From NCBI GenBank assembly GCA_036873755.1, contig JAVTVY010019538.1, positions 1 through 64,000 on the forward strand: DNA of 64,000 bases, in the 5' to 3' direction. The notes beneath the pieces were generated by a model. The model ran no database searches and was not told the origin of the DNA. It worked only from the letters and a program-made list of their open reading frames with translations. A program made the position numbers and the translations under genes. This DNA is from Hanleya hanleyi (taxonomy: Eukaryota > Mollusca > Polyplacophora > Lepidopleurida > Hanleyidae). Of this stretch, positions 20,565-30,539 are shown piece by piece. Positions within the stretch are counted from its first letter, which is position 1; every line of letters begins with the position of its first letter.

Positions 20565-20667
20565 CATGTACAACTAATGCTAGAACCCACAACTCTGTCC
20601 TTTTTATCTACCTACCTCCTCAATATCGAACAGAGACAAAGTCAACCATGATGCGATATTAATTCTT

Positions 20668-20728
20668 TTTATTATCCCCATCATCAAACACACACACTGC
20701 AGCTGGGGGAGCCACTGTGGGTATGTTT
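20668..20728 (-). promoter_or_regulatory. Conserved 3' stem-loop plus AATAAA (copy 3)
   Basis: It follows the ATPase stop almost at once: GTAAACATACCCACAGTGGC, then TCCCCCAGCTGCAGTGTGTG and GATGATGGGGATAATAAA. It defines the 3' end of the membrane-protein/ATPase unit, separate from the capsid unit. Confidence 0.75.
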
Positions 20729-20731
20729 ACA

Positions 20732-21352
20732 TTATTTTTGCATGTACACGTGGTGGGTCTTTCCGGGAAAGATGCCGGTCCGTAGTCGAAGGTGGTCGGG
20801 GTTGGCTTGCTTGAGGTCGAAGAGCATATACCCGTGCTGAGGGGTTGTCGCATCTTTAAAGGCTTCCAACGCAAACGGTGTGCGGCCGGGATACATCTGT
20901 CTCGCCAGGTGCAGCAGTTGAGTGGTATCTCTCGGGTTTTTGAAGACCACCAGGTAGTGGGCATTTAAGCTGATGTTCCGATGTTCTTTGGTTTTACTGA
21001 ACAGATTCTGCACAATGTAGATGATGCTGAGCCGTCGATGATGGCTGCCTTTGGTAAAGAGTTGGGTGACGACCGCCATGAGATCATCCAGAACCACCAA
21101 GGTGTCCGGTTCCAAATCGGCCAGGTTGGGTAGGCCTTTCACGAACGTGATGTGGGGCATTGCTGCATACGCTGCCTGCCATTCTCCGTAACACCACACG
21201 ACTCGGGCAATGGGTGGGGTGATCATGCTGTCGGCGTATTGAAGGGGCTTCCTGACGAAGTGCGTTTTGCCGGAGCCCGTTGATCCTGCGATGACGCAAG
21301 TGAAGGGATGCTGCCACCGAGGGTCCATGGTTGGAGGTGTATCCGCTGTCAT
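20732..21352 (-). CDS. FtsK/HerA-type DNA-packaging ATPase (E1)
   Basis: 206 residues, intact. A Walker A motif GSTGSGKT (about residues 23-30) and a Walker B TLVVLDDLM (about 84-92) place it with the A32-like packaging ATPases of Polintons, which pump DNA into the capsid. KGSHHRRLSIIYIVQNLF and the C-terminal GYMLFDLKQ are conserved with E2 and E3. Four residues just after Walker B are missing relative to E2. The ATG at 21352 overlaps the stop of the Thr-rich frame as ATGA; in E2 this start is lost and the ATG eight codons later serves. Confidence 0.9.
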   Translation of the reverse strand: MTADTPPTMDPRWQHPFTCVIAGSTGSGKTHFVRKPLQYADSMITPPIARVVWCYGEWQAAYAAMPHITFVKGLPNLADLEPDTLVVLDDLMAVVTQLFTKGSHHRRLSIIYIVQNLFSKTKEHRNISLNAHYLVVFKNPRDTTQLLHLARQMYPGRTPFALEAFKDATTPQHGYMLFDLKQANPDHLRLRTGIFPGKTHHVYMQK

Positions 21353-21742
21353 GGTAACCCGCTCTTGTAAATTTGGTACGAGTGAACGGGAGTGGTGGTG
21401 GGTACAACGTGGCTCGTCGTTGTCGATGGGCGTTCACTGTGAGTGATGAAATTCGGTGGATTTTCAGACGTAGTGGGTGTACTTGGTGTAGGTGTTGATT
21501 GTATACTTGGTGTGGCTTGTACACGTGGTATGGTGGTGGTGATGACTGGATGACTGGTGCTATCTGTAGACTGGTTTGACTGGCAGCTGGAGTTCTAAGT
21601 TGGTTAAATAGAGTGCTGACATAAGCTACGTCGTAAAACACACCTCCGTACAACACACTCAGCAGGGTTAGCAATATCACCACAAAGCCCACTTGCGCTT
21701 TGCAAGAGACGCTGTATTCAGAGGCAGCTGCTGTTTGTCCAT
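21350..21742 (-). pseudogene. Single-pass membrane protein with Thr-rich tail, broken (E1)
   Basis: The start MDKQQLP at 21742 is homologous to 58978 in E2. A 7-bp deletion after about 15 codons shifts the frame before the transmembrane segment (VVILLTLLSVLYGGVFY). After that segment the Thr/Pro-rich tail (TPTPSTPTTSENPPNF and so on) lies in the +1 frame, as in E2, and ends at TGA overlapping the ATPase start. A short cytoplasmic head, one membrane helix and a Thr-rich stalk suggest a surface or envelope-like protein (inference). The TATA box of this unit contains the integrase stop codon. Confidence 0.65.
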
Positions 21743-21792
21743 AGCTCCGTGGTCGAACGTGGAATGAAGGATGACGGCAGTGGTGTCTGGCT

Positions 21793-22778
21793 TTATAGTC
21801 GTTTCACCTGGTTGGCCGCGACACAGGAATTGAAGGAAATGGGCCAACCTTGCCATTTGACGAAATGAAACAGTTTGCCACGTCGACGTTCCGTTTTCAA
21901 AATCTGCTCCACCATGTAGTAGTCTTGATTTGTTTTTACGACAGGCTGTAATTCCGTCTCGTAAAACGTCCCTAGCAACGGTTCCCCTTGAAGATCTTCC
22001 AGTTCATAGACTCGCTGCTGTCGGGGTAGGCGCCGTTTAATCAGGAAGTGCTCATCGCTCCAGTTGAGCAAGTAACTTTTCTCAAATTGACCTTTGACTT
22101 TACTGATTCGTACAGGGTCCCCGACCTTGAACACCTCCTTCGGCGTTCGCTGCGATTGCCTGGGGTACAAGACACGCCGGACTTCATTGCGTTGGGTCAC
22201 GGTAATGGGGGCTCTCTCTATACTCCGGTGATAGGCTCGATTGTAACCACTCGCAAGTTTCGGGAGAACATCGATGTACAGCCTTGTATTCTTATAGGTG
22301 AAATATTTATACATGCGGCCTTTGAATGTCCTGTTGAACCTTTCCACCACGGAAGCCTTGGTCTCGTTGTACGTATGGAAGAAAAACACCTTCTGGGCTT
22401 TCAGAAACTGTTGGAACGGTCTGTTGAGGAATTCCGTGCCTTCGTCGGTTTGCAAATACATGGGTTTTCGCCCAGTCTTGAAGATGTCCGTGAACGCCGC
22501 TATGAGATTCGCACCCGTTTTCGTCCGGATGGGTACCACCCACGCATACTTCGACAGGATATCGATGCACGTCACGATATACCGATTTTCATCGTTGTGT
22601 TTAGCAAAGGCGCTCATATCGACCAAATAGGTGTCTTGTTTTTTTAACCAATCTCGGACTTGGGCCGTTGTATCCCCTGGGGTTTGGCCGCTCGATAGAG
22701 AGCCGACAATGCACTATAGGCCGCCGGACTGTCGGGACTGTAGTATAAGTTATCCAACACCTTCTCCCAGCTCTTCAT
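21793..22778 (-). pseudogene. Retroviral-type integrase with chromodomain, broken (E1)
   Basis: Polinton integrase. The catalytic Asp is in LVDMSAF, the second Asp in YLQTDEGTEFLN, and the Glu in ASVVERFNRTFKG 34 residues later. A C-terminal chromodomain (YMVEQILKTERRRGKLFHF) would guide insertion into chromatin. Against E2, an 81-bp in-frame deletion removes the stretch just before the catalytic domain and one base is missing slightly upstream, so the start at 22778 is out of frame with the core. Trp in the chromodomain's NSW is Cys here. The core and chromodomain remain open as 277 codons. Confidence 0.88.
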
Positions 22779-22802
22779 GGTGACAAATGATGGACCCTGG
22801 CT

Positions 22803-23279
22803 CTATCGTTTATTTATAACGGGTATATCTTGGGCCGGAGTTTCTTTCTGATTTTCTTCGTTGGCTTCTGCCAGCACATTGCCCATGGTAAATGACCAGT
22901 CCAACTCGACTGATGACCGCTTGATAAGCACTTGATCCACATCTGCCACGGCATCTTCCAATGCAGACAATAGAACAGGGTGAAGGGTAAAATGCACTGT
23001 ACCCCCATCTAGCCGAGCCAATTGAGCAAAGAAGGGGCCGCGTCGGATGTACACATCGTGACACAAGTGGATGAGGTCGTCGTCCAGTTCACCAGACAAC
23101 ACCCGTTTTAATTTGGTCCAGCCCTCCCGGAACAGACGAATGTGAACCGGGCACGGTTGTGTAGGGTCTGCATCACAGATGTCTCCCACCTCCTCCATGA
23201 TATCGACCTTATCCGCATAGACGTGCAGGAAGACCTCAGGTGTCAAGCTAAGAAACGCTCGTAGTATATGCTCCGTCAT
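22803..23279 (-). CDS. Paralogue A of unknown family, PC4-like in layout (E1)
   Basis: 158 residues, intact, from ATG 23279. The core reads VFLHVYADKVDIMEE, a variable loop, then REGWTKLKRVLSGELDDDLI, YIRRGPFFAQL and a C-terminal acidic tail. The neighbouring gene (23339-23874) shares this core, so the two are tandem paralogues. Strands followed by a GW-x-K-x-K-x-x-L helix recall the PC4 single-stranded DNA-binding fold, but this is a hypothesis from pattern only. The stop lies within a TATAAATAAACGATAG sequence that is probably also the integrase promoter. Confidence 0.7.
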   Translation of the reverse strand: MTEHILRAFLSLTPEVFLHVYADKVDIMEEVGDICDADPTQPCPVHIRLFREGWTKLKRVLSGELDDDLIHLCHDVYIRRGPFFAQLARLDGGTVHFTLHPVLLSALEDAVADVDQVLIKRSSVELDWSFTMGNVLAEANEENQKETPAQDIPVINKR

Positions 23280-23310
23280 GGTTAGTACGTGAATGGTACC
23301 AGATTTGACT

Positions 23311-23327
23311 GTCTCTCGTATTTATAG
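23311..23327 (-). promoter_or_regulatory. TATA-type promoter of paralogue A (E1)
   Basis: CTATAAATACGAGAGACAG on the minus strand lies about 35-45 bp upstream of the ATG at 23279. The same box precedes the homologue in E2 (60659-60668) and, with variations, paralogue B in both elements. Confidence 0.7.
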
Positions 23328-23338
23328 GGAGAAAAAGT

Positions 23339-23874
23339 TTATGACGTGAGATCAAAGGATCGGGTGGTCATGTCACTGGGCTGACTGAGTCTAGCCGGAT
23401 AATCAATGGCATCGTCGTCTGCCTCCGCTTCATTGCTAGGTTTGATAATTTGTTCATTGGGTTCTGCCGCCGCTTCTCTCAGGGCACGAACCCACTCCAA
23501 CTGAACAGCTGACCGCTCGTCCGGTGTAAACAGCTGCCCCACGATAGGCACCATTTTCTCGAAGGCTGTCCACAGATCAGGTCTAGGGTGAAGCCTCGCG
23601 TAGGTTCTTGGTAACGGCCCAGGCGTGGGAAGAAGGGTCCACGGTGTACGTAGATGGCATTGTCTATGTGGATGAGGTTTCCGTCGAGCTCACCACTCAA
23701 CACCCGTTTAAATTTGGTCCAGCCGTCACGGTGTAGCGTAACCGTTTTCGATACGGTCTCAGCGCGCGACCAGCAAACATCTCCACGGTCTTCAACGATG
23801 GTGACTTTATCTTCATAGACGTGTAACCCCACCCGGGGTGTAAGGGGAAGGATGGCTCGCAGGACTGGTGACAT
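23339..23874 (-). pseudogene. Paralogue B of unknown family, frameshifted (E1)
   Basis: It starts MSPVLRAILPLTP at 23874 and shares with paralogue A the core DKVTIVE ... RDGWTKFKRVLSGELDGNLI ... YVHRGPFFPRL. A one-base indel near 23585 breaks the frame; the C-terminal part (GQLFTPDERSAVQLEW to YPARLSQPSDMTT) continues in another frame to 23339. The E2 copy is open throughout. Acidic C-terminal tail, no membrane segment. Function unknown. Confidence 0.7.
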
Positions 23875-24012
23875 GGTTGACCCAATGACGAACGGTGAAT
23901 GACACACACTCTGACTGTCTTTCGTATTTATGGTGAGGTCCCTCGGTGACATGGTTGACCCAATGACGATCGGTGAATGACGCACACTGTGACTGACCCT
24001 CGTATATATCGG
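23872..24012 (-). promoter_or_regulatory. Tandemly duplicated promoter of paralogue B (E1)
   Basis: Two copies of a roughly 75-bp block (TATA-type box, GTCATTCACCG, GTCATTGGGTCAACCATG or a close variant) lie side by side: CATAAATACGAA at 23921-23932 and GATATATACGAGG near 24000-24010. E2 has a single copy (CTATAAATACC at 61405-61415). The outer copy's ATG opens only a short frame. Confidence 0.65.
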
Positions 24013-24353
24013 TTGCACATAAGCGCATCTGTGGAGGCTCTGAAGGTCAATAGAGCAAAGACCATTACTAGGCCAACGAGCCGTCGCTGGTTCCGGCGTG
24101 AGCACTCGTGGTCCATAGTCCGGGCATCAAGGATGGCTGTCATAGTCCGGTAGTGGTGAGTGATAGCACACCTCTCCATCGAAGGCACTCTGTCGAGGAC
24201 CGCTTCTGTGAACTCTTTCAGGATCTGGCGTCGCCCCTCGTTGTCGTCGCCATCTCCAAACATGGACCGAACCACTGCTCGGTAACCCGTAAGTGAATTA
24301 ACCACGGTCGCATGCTGTAAAATGCGAGTCGCATAGGGATGGGTGTCCGTCAT
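23928..24353 (-). CDS. Small membrane protein of unknown function (E1)
   Basis: It starts MTDTHPYATRILQHATVV at 24353 and is homologous to the 108-residue E2 gene at 61418-61744. A helical N-terminal region (RAVVRSMFGDGDDNEGRRQI, FTEAVLDRV) is followed by a basic patch and a membrane helix (RRLVGLVMVFALL). In E1 the normal stop is lost and the frame runs about 30 residues into the next promoter, so the C-terminus is probably aberrant. Family unknown. Confidence 0.65.
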   Translation of the reverse strand: MTDTHPYATRILQHATVVNSLTGYRAVVRSMFGDGDDNEGRRQILKEFTEAVLDRVPSMERCAITHHYRTMTAILDARTMDHECSRRNQRRLVGLVMVFALLTFRASTDALMCNRYIRGSVTVCVIHRSSLGQPCHRGTSP

Positions 24354-24398
24354 GGCTCTGTAACCGTAGGAATGGGGTTGTGGGATCCAGAGGGACGT

Positions 24399-24407
24399 GT
24401 TTTATAG
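24399..24407 (-). promoter_or_regulatory. TATA box of the small membrane-protein gene (E1)
   Basis: CTATAAAAC followed by ACGTCCCTCTGGATCCCAC, about 50 bp upstream of the ATG at 24353; identical in E2 (61784-61792). Confidence 0.7.
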
Positions 24408-24524
24408 ACCATGTCACACGTGCGCGCCTATACGTAGCACTACGGGTGTAGTCCGTGATACGTACTATTCTGATGGGTTAGTCCAAAAAGAGAGCAACAA
24501 CAACAAAGATTACAGGTCAATCCT

Positions 24525-24580
24525 TTTATTAGCCCCTCCATCACAGCACATCCACGCTGGAGGAACCAGTAGGAAACATG
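24525..24580 (-). promoter_or_regulatory. Conserved 3' stem-loop plus AATAAA (copy 4)
   Basis: On the minus strand GGTTCCTCCAGCGTGGATGTG leads into GATGGAGGGGCTAATAAA. The left arm is degenerate. It would end a minus-strand transcript from the repeat region upstream, where I see no convincing gene. Confidence 0.55.
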
Positions 24581-24599
24581 ATAGGAATGCATGTACTGA

Positions 24600-24960
24600 C
24601 CTGTCTGTGGGGTTTTCCCCCAGAATTTCGCTGACGTCCGTGTCTTCATCCGGGCACTTCACGTCCGCGCTTGCATCCGGGTATGTATGTATGAGGTTCT
24701 TGAGGAGGCGACTGCATGTAGTGATCTGTATGTGGGGTTTTTTTTCACTGACGTCCGTGTCTTCATCCGGGGACTTCACGTCCACGCGTGCATCCGGGTA
24801 TGTATGAGGTTCTTGAGGAGGTGACTGCATGTAGTGAATATATGTATGAGGTTCTTGAGGAGGCGACTGCATGTAGTGAGCTGTATGTGGGGGTTTTTCG
24901 CTGACGTCCGTGTCTTTCATCCGGGCCCTTGACGTCCGCGCCTACATCCGGGTACTTCTA
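24600..24960. repeat. Tandem repeats between E1 genes
   Basis: Units contain TATGAGGTTCTTGAGGAGG, GACTGCATGTAGTGA, GACGTCCGTGTCTTCATCCG and GCATCCGGGTATGTATG. A minus-strand frame of 136 codons (repeats of MQSPPQEPHTY) results from the repeat. I do not call it a gene, although a short low-complexity protein cannot be excluded. Confidence 0.65.
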
Positions 24961-25314
24961 TGTAGGTGTATAAAAGTGGGAATTTTTAGGGCATTGCTGC
25001 ATTCATTGGTCTGCTTGACCTGACCAGCCTGAACCTGCCTGACCTGCCTGAGCCTATCTGACGAGAGAAGCTACTTGCTGAGCCTCACCAGTGCAACCTC
25101 ACCAGCCTGAGCCTATCTGACGAGAGGAGCTACTTGCCTTACCAGTGGAGCCAACAGCCATGGAGCCATCCCACTGAGCTTCAAGCTTCTGCTTGATAAG
25201 ATGCAGCATGTGGCCGATATATGTGATCTGCTCATGGTGGAAAACATAATCACTAAACACATGGGGGTAGATATCATGGCGGAGAAGACATATATGGCAC
25301 GAAACAGCACCAAG
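24961..25314 (+). promoter_or_regulatory. Promoter and leader region of the E1 zinc-finger gene
   Basis: GTATAAAAGTGGG near 24968 is a TATA box directed rightward. It is followed by imperfect repeats (GCCTGAGCCTATCTGACGAG twice) and the zinc-finger start near 25315. A short upstream frame from 25201 could extend the protein N-terminus in an undamaged ancestor. Confidence 0.5.
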
Positions 25315-26211
25315 ATGTGGCACAACTTGCCAGAAGCAGTTTACTCGCCTAGATACTTTACGACGTCACGAGGCCTCCACCCACAACGATGCACGGTATA
25401 CTTGTATAACCTGCGCACGGTCATTCAATCGGGATGATCCTTTACTGCGCCACGAACGCCCATTCCACGAGGGCGCGACGGAACAATGTAATGAATGTGG
25501 TCAACTCTTCAAACGACCCAATCAGTTAAGACGGCATCAGCGTTTGATTCATGGTCCATCACCACGGTTTGGGCGACAACTTCCCACTAAAGAGGCACCC
25601 AGGAGGGTCAGACCCAGTGAAGATGAGCCCGGGGACACGAATGCCACTGGTGATGCGATCACGAAGAGCCCGCCTATACCCACAGTTCAGAAGAGCCTAG
25701 ATATCCAGCCGGTCCCTAGCATTACTGCTGCTAGTCATACGCCTGACGACATCGAACATTTTCTGGAAGATGCAGTGGATGTTCCTAGCGATCTGTTACA
25801 GGACGCCCATCCAGTGAGTGACATCTATCGGCGCCAATGGCCCATGATACGGCACGTTTTTCAACGTGATCGCCCTATTCCAGATATCTACAATTTCCCA
25901 CTGACCGACCTCGCCCGTCTACGCAGTTACGTGGAAGCCATCTTCAATGACCAAGCTACGGTCTTCAAATTGAATGTCGCTTTCGGGTACATCTTACGTC
26001 ACAAAGAGACGGACCAGTTACGGTGTTATTATGCCAGTAATAACAGCCATGTGTTTGACCAGCCGTTCACCATCATTAACCGGGCGTCGCTAGAGACGAT
26101 GCTGGAGAAACTGGACATCGTGGATCCCCAACACGCCCCAACACACAATGAGTCGTCGAGAGGGTCACCAATGTTACGTTCTTCGTTACCAAGCTGATCT
26201 CCATCGGCTGA
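25315..26211 (+). pseudogene. C2H2 zinc-finger protein with PolB-N-like domain, broken (E1)
   Basis: Homologous to 13323-14246. A 4-bp deletion directly after the start ATG destroys the first finger's reading frame. The second and third fingers are present in the correct frame, including both Cys of the third. The C-terminal domain is open to about 26120, where a loss of roughly ten bases after LDIVD shifts the frame. The original frame would then end at TGA 26209-26211, right after the TNVTFFVTK block, the same point as in E0. The gene runs toward the right TIR and ends in a conserved 3' stem-loop. Confidence 0.8.
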
Positions 26212-26378
26212 ATGCGTCACCCTTGCACTGATGAATAGCATACCATGCCGTATATACTCTCTATATCTACATGCAGATCGTTGACTTGAGCTCAGTAAAC
26301 ATTAAATGTGACGGTGCGTTAAATAATAAAACATGGCGTTTGATATTTCAATTTGTTTTGCTGTGAACATACTAAAAA

Positions 26379-26431
26379 TACCCAGGGCGGCTTCCCCAGT
26401 CTGGGTATGATGTAACATTGGGGATAATAAA
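26379..26431 (+). promoter_or_regulatory. Conserved 3' stem-loop plus AATAAA (copy 5)
   Basis: ATACCCAGGGCGGCTTCCCC followed by AGTCTGGGTAT forms a clean stem. ACATTGGGGATAATAAA ends at 26431. It is nearly the same as the E4 copy. Confidence 0.8.
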
Positions 26432-26546
26432 CTGTATAAACATTGGTGAACTTGTTGTTATTCACGACAACCGCTATCCGCTATACTTGGATGAAATATA
26501 TACCCCGATGTGATATAGTGCCCTTGCACACTTCTGAAACTTGAAA

Positions 26547-27778
26547 CGCGCGCTGCGCCCGGGCCGGGCCGGGACGGGGAAAACCCGGATGTTGAAGAGG
26601 TCCCGGATGCTGAAAAGAACTCGGATGTTGAAGAGGTCCCGGATGTTCTAGTACATGCATTCCATACGTCTAAGGTCTAAGGAAAAATTGGAGCTCTTCT
26701 GTGTTCGGAGGTCATTCTGAAAACCGGAAGTGACGTCACACACGACCCACCAAACCACGTGACCTGCGCAGCAGAATGTTGAACACGAACGACACACTAG
26801 TCCAGGCGGATGCTCCCTCACGACTGCTTCACATTGATACCTCACTCGATCCCATCAGACCATTAGTGCCCTACCTAGATCCCAAAACGTCTATTTCCAT
26901 ACCCTTTTCCCACAATTCCCTGTCTGCGCATGCGCTGAATGTTGACCACGAACGACACACTAGTCCAGGCGCATGCTCCCTCACGAGAGCTTCAAAAGAA
27001 GACCTCATACGACACCATAGGATCATTATAGGGGCTCCCCTAGACTCCAAAACGTCTATTTCCATACCCTTTTCCCACAATTCCCTGTCTGCGCATGCGC
27101 AGAATGTTGAACACGAACGACACACTAGTCCAGGTGGATGTTCCCTCATGAATGCTTCACATTGATACCTCACTCGATCCAATCGGCCCTCTAGTGGCCC
27201 ACCCAGACCCCAAAACGTCTATTTCCATACCCTTTTCCCAAAATTCCCTGTCTGCGCATGCGCAGAATGTTGACCACGACCGAGACACTAGTCCGGCGGA
27301 TGCCCCCTCACATAGGCTTCACATTGATACCTCATACAACTCCATCGGCCTATTAGGGGCTCCCCTAGATCCCAAAACGTCTATTTCCATACGCTTGGTC
27401 TACCGCGCATGCGCAGAATGACGATATTCCAACCCCACACCCACCCTATCGGATGCCCCCTCACATATGCTTCACATTGATACCTCACTCGACCCAATCG
27501 GTACACTAGCGGTCCCTACAGATTGCCGAACATTCTCACGAAAACCCACGTATTTGGGACTACTTTCGGACCGCGGAGGCAGACCGCATCACCGCCAGAC
27601 CGCATCAACGCGGAGGAATCCATGCCCCCAAGGTCACGCCCCATTCACCCAGACCGGAAGTGACGTCATACACTTGCGCACAACACTCCTGCGCACACCT
27701 TCACAAAACCTCCACTTTCGGTTTCTCGCGCATGCGCACTGACACCAATTCGACTCGAAAAGCACTTTGTATACTACT
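26547..27778. repeat. E1 right TIR
   Basis: Inverse of 14913-15776 with extra tandem units of about 150-160 bp. GCGCATGCGC palindromes lie near 26930, 27093, 27254, 27409 and 27728. Next to the GC-rich inner end, short copies of CGGATGTTGAAGAGGTCC are repeated. It ends ACTACT at 27778, followed by the target duplication TGCCAG. Confidence 0.9.
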
Positions 27779-27784
27779 TGCCAG

Positions 27785-28740
27785 ACCTAGTTATAGAATA
27801 ACCTCAAGAATATGTGTTTAGATGAAGCATTTGATAGTTAGTTTCAGATCTATATCATGTACCAATTTCGAGTTCTTGCATTTGAAAAATTGACTCAAAA
27901 AGATGATGGGACTACAAGTGCTGGTCCTTAATTACTCAGTGATTATCCTGTGGAGATGCTATTGCTTTGTGGCGCAGTGACTACCTGACAATCAGCGCCA
28001 GATAATAGCTAGATATTAATGAGAATGCATTTCCTTAATAAACAGGCAAATAAATGTTGCTTATAAAATACTGCGATAATATCCCAATTATCACGTTCAA
28101 TGCACAAGATACCGTGCATTGCAAATGTGTAAGCTTATATGACGGTCCGTATATGACTGTCAAACAGAAGATCGATATTTTTTTATGAATGCTGTAACCC
28201 GACAAAAATAGATGTGAAATCTAAATTTTTAATATAATTTGGCCTGTTAAATAAAGATGCCGAAATGTTGTACTCTTCACTTTGTGCCGAAATGTCGCAT
28301 GCCGATATGTCGCGAATTCCCACAGAGGACTACCACCGTGGAACGCGTTCTGTGGACCGAACGACGATGAGGCAAGACGGTGCACCGTAGTTGCAAGGCT
28401 GGCCAAATTCGTTCAGTTAATGGGTCAAGGCAGGTGTAAGCACAGGTCCAACCGAGTTGAGCTCAGTCTATCCTCAGACATGGAGGTGCAGAAAAGTGTT
28501 CCTGTGTTTCTGTATGTGAAAACATTTGCAAGAATTTCAGCTACAAAATGGTGTATAAAAAGGCCCAACTTATTAAAGTTATGTAGGAAACTGAACCTGA
28601 ACTTAAATGACAAACCACCCGTACCACAAACATGAAAATTACGAAAAATACCACCATTTTGGCCCTGGAAATTGTATGACATTCTCAATTGAGAGATGAT
28701 TGACTGCTACATGTTCGAAGAGAATATCTGGACCCTTATC
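27785..28740. other. Intergenic, no gene recognised
   Basis: AT-rich. A 117-codon frame at 28282-28635 has no recognisable motif or homology and no paired transcription signals, so it is not called. Confidence 0.5.
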
Positions 28741-28746
28741 AAAATG

Positions 28747-28790
28747 AAAATGTTGCGGTAATATTGCCGCAACATAATTTTGTTGCCAGA
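28747..28790. repeat. TTGCGGCAATATTGCCGCAA palindrome, left
   Basis: ATGTTGCGGTAATATTGCCG and its inverse form a near-perfect palindrome. Related motifs are scattered at 35520-36147, on the other side of the CACTG-ended element, and may mark an older host element into which it inserted. Confidence 0.5.
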
Positions 28791-30539
28791 ACTGGGGGAA
28801 ACAGAGTCTGATTCACTGTAAAAACGGCCAATTTCAGGGAGTAAATGTTCAACCTGTTATCAGTTCAACGTTGAACCAATTTTTAATGACAGTAAACGTT
28901 TACCCGGAATCTGGTTGAACGTTTTCAGTTCGAATTCAAGCAGATATTGATACTTGCATGGAGGTAAACGTTGAACCTGTTATTGGTTCTTCTTTCAACC
29001 TATAACTGGTTCTACGTATAACCACATGAAACTCCGTGCATGGTAAAACGACACCAACATGACCGAAACAATGGGATATGAATGTCTGAGAACAGGGAGT
29101 AATTTTCTTATTAATATTAAGTTAAATTCTGCAGACTTTTCCAAATAAACCATGTGGTTATGCTTAAAACTGAATGTCCAAGTCGTTAATAACGCGTGTC
29201 GATTTGGGAAACTTCGCTGTTATGCACTTATTTTGATGGCATATTACTATTTTCGCTCATAAAATAGCCTATCAACAGTCAGAAACAATCATAGAAGTTA
29301 TCAAAAATGAAAGACGTAATACTGTTGTGTGGGTCAAAATTATTCCCGACCGAGTATACGTTCAACTGTTTTTCGGTTCAACGTATTTCCCGCCCTCGTT
29401 ATTGTTTTTCCCGCGGTGGTCGTCAAAAGAACCACTTTTTGGTTCAACGTTTAACTGGACTATGGTTCAACTGGCCATCGGTTATCGTCCTTCGTTTTAT
29501 GAAGCGCCACCTGCTGGATTGCAGTGTGAGGAGGAGAACGTGTGGTGTTGTTGGCAGCTTAACAATGAACATTACTCGTCCCGTTACATCTGTTTTCTGG
29601 TAAGTAATATGGACAAACAATTGTTTGAACTGCGCTTCAACACTGAATACGTTACGCACAGAAATCTCGTCCCCGTTGCTTTCGCTTTATGTTTTGAAAT
29701 CGAAGCTGTGTCGAAAACTGGGCTATGCTTCATTGTTCATTCTCCGTTCATTTATTCATTGCGTGAAAGAATTTTGCTGTCTTGTCTGTTTTAATATGTC
29801 ATTGATATAATTTACTGTTACCACTTGGCGGTATTTTGCAATTTCCAATCACTTATTACATTTAGCATGTCGTTTTTCCATACCAGTTGTGGATGAGTGC
29901 AATCTAAGGCCCTTACAGGCTATATAATTTCCTATGTATTTCCAAAAAAGAATTAATTAAACTGTCACTATATCTGCATAGGTCAACAGCTATATACATA
30001 TGGATACCAGTAATTATCAGCCGCGTTGTCCACAAAAATACTTGCAATACGCTTTGTGGATTGTTAAACTCTAAGGTCCTTGCAAACTAATATGCATTAA
30101 TCTCCTATTCCAAAAAAAAAAAAAATACATTAAGACATTATATAGTATTGTTCACTGGACATATTCCTATGCATGTTATAATCCTATAATAATTTAAAAC
30201 ATCTATTAACATTCAGTCACCCCTCAATTTTGCCTGAAATTCTAATCAGTCCAATGAATTTATAATAGTTACATAATGTTGTAAGACTATATCAAATGTT
30301 GGCAACATTTTGTGTCCAATGGGGTAATATCATGTCAACATTGTGTAACTGTTTATCCAGTGATCAAGTGAGAAGTGTGAGAAGTCCAGCTGCCCTAGTG
30401 CCTGATCGATGAAGAAGTCATTTTGATGTTTATGAAATACACCATGATGGATGACAAGTAGTAAGTGAATACATTACAAGGACACAATCAAAGGAAATTT
30501 GAGAAGTCATTGATAAGACTTGATAAATGATACATCATA

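Larger units (their letters stand above)
14913..27778. mobile_element. Complete Polinton-like element E1 (12,866 bp)
   Basis: The element starts AGTAGTATACAAAGTGCTTT at 14913 and ends with the inverse at 27778. It is flanked by TGCCAG at 14907-14912 and TGCCAG at 27779-27784, an exact 6-bp target duplication as known for Polintons. It carries TIRs, eleven minus-strand genes or gene remnants (capsid, penton, protease, packaging ATPase, integrase and others) and a plus-strand zinc-finger pseudogene. No frame on either strand carries a type-B DNA polymerase. Several genes are broken (see the single entries), so it is probably no longer active. Confidence 0.92.

Noticed and set aside
19497..20573. 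A single 358-codon gene in E1
   Set aside because: Comparison with E2 shows two overlapping genes; a one-base deletion fuses their frames in E1 only.
24510..24920. A 136-codon minus-strand frame before a conserved 3' signal
   Set aside because: It follows internal tandem repeats, is absent from E2 and has no conserved start; kept only as a possibility in the repeat entry.
28282..29810. Possible host gene with frames up to 155 codons and a GTAAGT donor-like site
   Set aside because: The frames include the transposon's GTTCAACGTT repeats, no domain is recognisable and no matching acceptor with homologous exon was found.
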